Below, piece by piece: positions 59,705 through 64,000 of a DNA stretch of 64,000 nucleotides. The stretch is from Floricoccus tropicus (GTDB taxonomy: Bacteria; Bacillota; Bacilli; Lactobacillales; Streptococcaceae): the NCBI RefSeq assembly GCF_001832905.1, contig NZ_MKIR01000023.1:1-64000 (forward strand). The letters are read 5' to 3'. Position numbers and translations under genes: made by a program. Position 1 is the first letter of the stretch, and each line of letters opens with the position of its first letter. A model generated the notes under the pieces. It worked only from the letters and a program-made list of their open reading frames with translations, was not told the origin of the DNA and made no database searches.

Positions 59705-60697
59705 CTAGAAAGATATGCTCTCATATTCTAATTGCTCCTCAGAAGTTAGTCCTTCGTTCTTCATTTTCACAGATAGTTGTTGGTATCGCTGCATTTTAGC
59801 AAGCTCGGCCATCTCTTCTTCTGTAGGTTCACGTTCTTCTTTTGGCTTATCATTATGCCAATCTGGAACTTTAGCACTTGATTTAGTATTATCTTGAGTC
59901 TTAGGACTCATTCTTCTTTGGAATTCTTCATCTTGAATCCTTACTTGATCAAGAGTAGTAATATTACTATTAGCCCAACTCTTTAAAATAGCTTGGGCAT
60001 ATGAGTAACGAGCACCTTTCAGCACAGCCCTTGTCATCGCTTCAATAATTAATTCATGACCATAGTCTGTAAAGTCGAATCTTAGAGTCTCCATTACCAC
60101 AGGTTGAATGTTTCCAAAGTTTTGAGTATAGAATTGAATGAGTTTTTGGAAGTTGTCAGGATTTTCTTTTTCTTCTTCTAACTCTATTTCTATATCTTTA
60201 TCTATTTCTTTATCTATTTCTTTATCTATATCTATATCTATATCTGTTGCGTTACCTTGCGTTACTTCACCGTTACCAGTAACGTTACTAGTAACGTTAC
60301 CTAACGTTAGTTGTTTTTGTCTTTCTTTGAATTTTGCTTGTCTAATTCTGTTTTGTTCTCTAACTTTATCCATTCCTTCGACAGCTTGGTATTTTTCCCA
60401 ATTTTTAACGAAAATTATGTCATCATAAGTTTTTATCATTGAATATTTTTCAAGTGTGATAATCGCGAACTTTACAAATTCAACTGTAAAATCAAAGTCT
60501 GCTGCTAAATCTTCTACTTCATAAGGTAAAGTGTCAGTCATAAAAAGACCTCCACTTTTATTGCTTTCACCTGCTCTAGCTAATAAGAAAACCCAAAACA
60601 AAATAACTTTATCGCCGTCAGGTAATTTTCTAATTCGTTTGATTTTCTTATTATCCGGTAGGTTAGTTGCTAATTTTATCCAACTAATTTCTGCCAT
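59705..60697 (-). CDS. Replisome organizer / DnaD-like replication initiator
   Basis: 330 residues. The N-terminal winged-helix domain starts MAEISWIKLATNLPDNKKIKRIR (phage replisome organizer type, about 1-120). A linker coded by the iteron region (about 133-180) is followed by a DnaD-type C-terminal domain (FDFTDYGHELIIEAMTRAVLKGARYSYAQAILKSW in two segments, about 205-250) and an acidic tail. It binds the origin and loads the helicase. As in many phages, the origin lies within its own gene. Confidence 0.88.
   Translation of the reverse strand: MAEISWIKLATNLPDNKKIKRIRKLPDGDKVILFWVFLLARAGESNKSGGLFMTDTLPYEVEDLAADFDFTVEFVKFAIITLEKYSMIKTYDDIIFVKNWEKYQAVEGMDKVREQNRIRQAKFKERQKQLTLGNVTSNVTGNGEVTQGNATDIDIDIDKEIDKEIDKDIEIELEEEKENPDNFQKLIQFYTQNFGNIQPVVMETLRFDFTDYGHELIIEAMTRAVLKGARYSYAQAILKSWANSNITTLDQVRIQDEEFQRRMSPKTQDNTKSSAKVPDWHNDKPKEEREPTEEEMAELAKMQRYQQLSVKMKNEGLTSEEQLEYESISF
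60180..60312. other. Putative phage replication origin (iterons plus AT-rich run)
   Basis: Within the replisome organizer gene: six or more short repeats around CGTTAC (60249-60308), including GTAACGTTAC twice with two bases between, making a perfect 22-bp palindrome at 60279-60300. Beside it is an AT-rich TATC/TTTC microsatellite (60180-60248) that could unwind. The layout matches initiator-gene origins of temperate phages. Confidence 0.7.
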
Positions 60698-60709
60698 TAC
60701 TCTCTCCTG

Positions 60710-61141
60710 TTAAAACGGTAAATCATAATCATCAATATTGACGGGACTGCCACCACCGAATGGATCGTTTTCACTTGATTGTTGCGTAGTTCGCTGACTT
60801 TGAGTCCCTTCTCTTGTCGAGCGACTTTCCATGAAGGTAACATTGTCAGCTACTACTTCAGTTATATAAACACGTTGTCCTTGTTGATTTTCATAATTAC
60901 GAGTCTGAATACGTCCTGTAACTCCAAGAAGATTACCTCTCTTAGCACCGAAACGAGCTAAGAACTCTGCCGTTTGTCTCCAAGCTACTACTTGAACAAA
61001 ATCAGCATCATATTCACCATTTTGGTTTTTAAAATTACGAGTTATTGCCAATGTAAAACTTGTATTTGATTGACCACTGGCAGTTTGTTTAATCTCAATA
61101 TCTTTTGTTAGTCGGCCAACTATTACTACATTATTTATCAT
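60710..61141 (-). CDS. ssb: Single-stranded DNA-binding protein
   Basis: 143 residues from [20 protein letters not shown] (GAGG upstream, 11-base overlap with the previous gene; a further upstream ATG is less likely). OB fold with [23 protein letters not shown] and [19 protein letters not shown], and the acidic C-terminal tip DDYDLPF for partner binding. Confidence 0.95.
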   Translation of the reverse strand: MINNVVIVGRLTKDIEIKQTASGQSNTSFTLAITRNFKNQNGEYDADFVQVVAWRQTAEFLARFGAKRGNLLGVTGRIQTRNYENQQGQRVYITEVVADNVTFMESRSTREGTQSQRTTQQSSENDPFGGGSPVNIDDYDLPF

Positions 61142-62114
61142 TGTTTGCCTCATTCCATTCTTTCACAGTTCCAAAGAATAAAGCCTCATGTTCAATATCA
61201 TATGCTTCCAAGAAACTTTTCAGCATCGATTGTTGTTGGCTATTTTCAAGCGTTATTTTGAGGTTAAGAATTGCTGGAAATTCATCAGTACTTTCTGCTT
61301 CATATGGCACTGGAACAACTAAATCAGTTTCATTCATTCCAAAATCTTCAGCTAACTTTCTGTCTTCATAATCCTGGGCTTGTTGTTTAAGCTCTGCCAG
61401 TCTTTGTTCTTCTCTCGCCTTAGTTTCTTCAACGTCTTTGGTCATAATTTGCAATATTTCAGATATTTCCTTATCTTGGTCTATCATGTAGAGATAAGGA
61501 GTTGGGCTTGTACCAATAGCTATCGCTTGTGTACTAATTGCATCCTCTATATTTTTTCTACGTCTAAGTTCATCAGCTTTATTTTGAACTGCTTCAGTAA
61601 TTTCTTTTTTAAGTTTTGACGTTTCTTCAAAGTTGTTTTTGAAATATGCTGCATTAAGCCATTTAGGATTCATTTCAATTAAATTTGGATCAACTTCTTT
61701 TTCATTTGCACTTGCAGTTACAAGGATATTAATCACATCTTGTCTTTGATTTTTAATATTTTCATCAACTTCTTGTATCTGCTTTTTCATATCTTCATGA
61801 ATATTGTCGAGTGGTTCAAGTAATGTTTTTAAATCTTTTTCAAACTTATCTAATGGCTTGTTAAATTCCTTTTTCACTTTTTTTCTTTCATCGTCAAATG
61901 CAATTAGAACTTTATTGATTTTAGCTTTCTCATCTCTATCCTCTTTGAGAGTTTCTAAAGTAACTTCATAACCATCATAATGTTCTTTCATCTCTTCCAT
62001 TTTGCCTGCAATAGCTTCTGCTTGTGCTATTGTCAGAATTGAGGGAGTATAATCAATATTTACATCTGATACATCTATACTTGGAACTGCACTATTTGTC
62101 ACATCTTTAACCAT
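61131..62114 (-). CDS. DUF1351 phage protein
   Basis: 327 residues, mostly coiled coil (about 30-125 and 155-255: [42 protein letters not shown]) with [14 protein letters not shown] between. This pattern is DUF1351, found beside ERF/RecT-type recombinases. Probably supports recombination or replication. Confidence 0.85.
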   Translation of the reverse strand: MVKDVTNSAVPSIDVSDVNIDYTPSILTIAQAEAIAGKMEEMKEHYDGYEVTLETLKEDRDEKAKINKVLIAFDDERKKVKKEFNKPLDKFEKDLKTLLEPLDNIHEDMKKQIQEVDENIKNQRQDVINILVTASANEKEVDPNLIEMNPKWLNAAYFKNNFEETSKLKKEITEAVQNKADELRRRKNIEDAISTQAIAIGTSPTPYLYMIDQDKEISEILQIMTKDVEETKAREEQRLAELKQQAQDYEDRKLAEDFGMNETDLVVPVPYEAESTDEFPAILNLKITLENSQQQSMLKSFLEAYDIEHEALFFGTVKEWNEANNDK

Positions 62115-62129
62115 TTTTATATTCTCCTT

Positions 62130-63029
62130 TTAGAACTTTCTTTTGTTTTCTTGTTGAGGTTTATCTTCTTGTTTTCTACCATAAGCATTGATAAGTACTT
62201 CTAATTCTGCTTTAAACCCTTTATATGTTTGATCCGTCTTTTTCAAAAAGCTATTAACTTCTTCTTTTGATAATCCAGTAACAGCAATGACTTCAGCTCT
62301 TAGCTTGCTTATTTCTTGTGCCTCAGCTCGTCTTTTTGCTTGCTCTTCTTCACTTATTTCCTCTTCCTGGTTCTCTTCTTCAGAAACTTGTTCATCTATT
62401 TTTTTTGAGTTGTTAGATTCTACAGGTTCTTGACCAGTTTGAGATAGTTCAATAAGAACTTTTTCAAGTGAATTGTAATCTTTTGGCGCATCATCTAGCT
62501 TGTTTTTAATAAAATCAGTTGCAAAGCCTCTATCTTGCAATTTCTTGACTAGGCTCTTGATTCTAGCCGTATCGTATTCCGAAAGACCATACAAAGTTTG
62601 TTCGCTTTGTTGTAGTGATTTATCAATGCTATTTCCGTTTGCTTGCTCTCCGTCATCATCAATTTCACTAGCTATACCAAAGGCCATTGACAAGCTATAA
62701 CGCCTTGCATAAGTCAATGCACTTCCTAAGGCTTGAGCTTTGTTAGTCCTCTTGTTTTCTAAACCATCAGCAATTAAACTACCCTCGATTTCAAGTGTTT
62801 GATCATACCCATTCATTACAGTCATCATTACATTTTCTTTTGGGTAGTTATACCAGTATATTTTGGCTTGTGCTTCACTTATAGCCTCATTGATACTTGC
62901 TATAACATCATCCAAGGTTACATAATTACTACTAAAGACTGGATTTTTACCAGACTTTTTAGGTTGCTTTATTGTTTTCTGCACGCTTGATAAAGCTTCA
63001 TATAGATTGCTATATTTCTTTTCTTCCAT
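62130..63029 (-). CDS. erf: ERF-family single-strand annealing protein
   Basis: 299 residues. The core NLYEALSSVQKTIKQPKKSG, SNYVTLDDVIASI and ALGSALTYARRYSLSMAFG followed by IASEIDDDGEQA is the ERF signature. The C-terminal part is acidic and disordered. It anneals single strands for phage recombination and genome circularisation. Confidence 0.93.
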   Translation of the reverse strand: MEEKKYSNLYEALSSVQKTIKQPKKSGKNPVFSSNYVTLDDVIASINEAISEAQAKIYWYNYPKENVMMTVMNGYDQTLEIEGSLIADGLENKRTNKAQALGSALTYARRYSLSMAFGIASEIDDDGEQANGNSIDKSLQQSEQTLYGLSEYDTARIKSLVKKLQDRGFATDFIKNKLDDAPKDYNSLEKVLIELSQTGQEPVESNNSKKIDEQVSEEENQEEEISEEEQAKRRAEAQEISKLRAEVIAVTGLSKEEVNSFLKKTDQTYKGFKAELEVLINAYGRKQEDKPQQENKRKF

Positions 63030-63040
63030 TGTCTCTTCTC

Positions 63041-63271
63041 CTAAAATGTTAAATCTCCATACTTTTCTTCAAGCATTTTACAAACACGTTTGTAAAACTT
63101 ATAGAATCCGTTGTTTTCATAGTTTATATTGTCTACATTGGTTTCAAATAACGTACTGTAGATAGATAATGTTTCTTCCCAATCATCTATACTTAAGTTA
63201 GAAATATCCTGTTCAATTGCCGCATAAGCTACATTGTAATTTGCTACTAATTGTTCTTCTGTTAATTCCAT
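63041..63271 (-). CDS. Small early phage protein, 76 residues
   Basis: Starts MELTEEQLVANYNVAYAAIE. Acidic and helical. It lies between the ERF gene and a membrane-protein gene. No family is recognised. Confidence 0.6.
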   Translation of the reverse strand: MELTEEQLVANYNVAYAAIEQDISNLSIDDWEETLSIYSTLFETNVDNINYENNGFYKFYKRVCKMLEEKYGDLTF

Positions 63272-63463
63272 TTACCCCTCCAGCTTGTGCAAGAAGAATA
63301 AAGTTATCACCATAGTGACAAATACTATAAACAGACCAATTGCGGTAATTAAAATTGCCCATTTAAAGCCACCTCTCACGCCTTTAACCTTAAAGGCATA
63401 TAAATATATCAATATCAATAAAGTAAGCACTAGAGCTAGTAAATTGACCACTGTATTATCCAT
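63272..63463 (-). CDS. Small two-TM early phage protein
   Basis: 63 residues. Helices at about 6-24 and 33-58 with a basic KVKGVRGGFK loop between. It is packed directly against both neighbours (0-1 base). No family is recognised. Confidence 0.6.
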   Translation of the reverse strand: MDNTVVNLLALVLTLLILIYLYAFKVKGVRGGFKWAILITAIGLFIVFVTMVITLFFLHKLEG

Positions 63464-64000
63464 TAAGCTACCTCCTTGTGCTTAACCTTTTTAGATTTCT
63501 GTTGAATTAGTTCAACCCATTCATCTACAACTTCTTTTAATTTTTGACTAGGTGCTTTATTATATTCACCTCTTATTTGAATTAATTTTCCTCTTTTATA
63601 TTCCAATGTGTAGAAGGGTACATTAGGTTTAGATTTTTCTCTTATAAAGACTATTGTTGTCTCTCCCTCTGCATGACGTTCAATATAAGTTCCTACACAA
63701 TGCTTTAATGTCTTACCTTCATTTATCAACTCTTGAGAATTACCAGGTAGCCTAAATATGTAACCATCCAATTCCATTTCATAGAACTTTCTATCTTGAA
63801 TTTGCTGTGAAAATAACATCCTTCGTTCTTCCTGGACCTTAGCATTAAAAATCTTTACTGCTTTGTCATGATCTACTTTTAGATTTTTAGGTAATATTAG
63901 ACTTTTTGAATTTGCTTCTATATCTAATTTTTTTAGTAAATTCCTGTAATCGTCATAGTAGTTAAAATTACAGTTTTGCTTAACTAAATAATTTTGAAAT
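63463..64000 (-). CDS. PcfJ-like protein, cut by the window edge
   Basis: About 178 residues of the C-terminal part are visible; the frame stays open to position 64000 (reading QNYLVKQNCNFNYYDDYRN at the edge). The first ATG inside the window (63819) is internal. RLPGNSQELINEGKTLKHCVG, HAEGETTIVFIREK and LIQIRGEYNKAPSQKL are the PcfJ-like domain. Family members occur on conjugative elements and phages; the exact role is unknown. Confidence 0.8.
   Translation of the reverse strand, partial: FQNYLVKQNCNFNYYDDYRNLLKKLDIEANSKSLILPKNLKVDHDKAVKIFNAKVQEERRMLFSQQIQDRKFYEMELDGYIFRLPGNSQELINEGKTLKHCVGTYIERHAEGETTIVFIREKSKPNVPFYTLEYKRGKLIQIRGEYNKAPSQKLKEVVDEWVELIQQKSKKVKHKEVA

Noticed and set aside
60180-60248. 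TATC/TTTC microsatellite as a CRISPR-like array
   Set aside because: No repeat-spacer structure; it is a short tandem repeat coding an Ile-Asp-Lys run next to the iterons.
1-64000. tRNA, rRNA or CRISPR loci
   Set aside because: No cloverleaf with a T-loop word, no rRNA signature and no regular repeat-spacer array was found by eye; a dedicated scan would be needed to exclude a divergent tRNA.

Overview
The window is AT-rich DNA with strong AGGAGG-type ribosome binding sites and rho-independent terminators. It carries an FMN-riboswitch/RibU pair, a CadD-type transporter and a siphovirus prophage with Dit, Gp15 and ArpU proteins. This fits a low-G+C Firmicute of the Bacilli, probably a Lactobacillales or Gemella-like organism. 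The genus is inferred from overall flavour and is not proven.

Positions 1 to about 28,000 are chromosome. In order they hold: two tandem paralogous secreted or membrane-anchored proteins; two tandem surface alpha/beta hydrolases; guaA; a flavin-binding oxidoreductase; small accessory genes (GNAT, HAD phosphatase, P-loop kinase, cadmium exporter, histidine-tailed K+ channel, MazG-like protein); an ABC-2 exporter pair; an aldehyde dehydrogenase; a GNAT gene and a decayed GNAT pseudogene; an overlapping EAL/GGDEF pair; a lipoprotein; a Nudix hydrolase; and an alpha/beta hydrolase. A structured intergenic array of 303-304 bp tandem repeats follows. Then comes a five-gene carbohydrate or glycerol-phosphate ABC uptake operon that includes a metallo-beta-lactamase-fold protein, and ribU under an FMN riboswitch.

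From about 28,000 to the right end the window is a siphovirus-type prophage, almost entirely on the minus strand and running past position 64,000. Reading in the direction of transcription (right to left), the early genes are PcfJ-like (cut by the edge), ERF recombinase, DUF1351, SSB, a replisome organizer with an iteron origin inside the gene, many small genes, RusA, a nuclease-like protein, HNHc and the ArpU-type late activator. A late control region with four 11-bp-phased repeats follows. The late genes are a ParB-methyltransferase fusion, terminase, portal, a minor head protein carrying a toxin-50-like tail, an Sm-like protein, scaffold, major capsid, connectors, tail tube, chaperones, tape measure, Dit, a tail protein with a rearranged D-Ala-D-Ala-carboxypeptidase domain, a Tal-like protein, holin, a two-domain endolysin and a glutaredoxin. 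Cargo genes of unknown function lie between the lysis genes and the host junction next to the riboswitch. The integrase and repressor are not in the window.

The most unusual items are: (1) the tail protein whose serine carboxypeptidase motifs run KSGT, then SMTK, then SSN, as expected of a circular permutation; (2) a plus-strand small RNA candidate with promoter and terminator beside the terminase; (3) two phage genes that appear to begin at AUA; (4) the phased repeats at the late promoter; (5) the nested hairpin repeat array in the chromosome.
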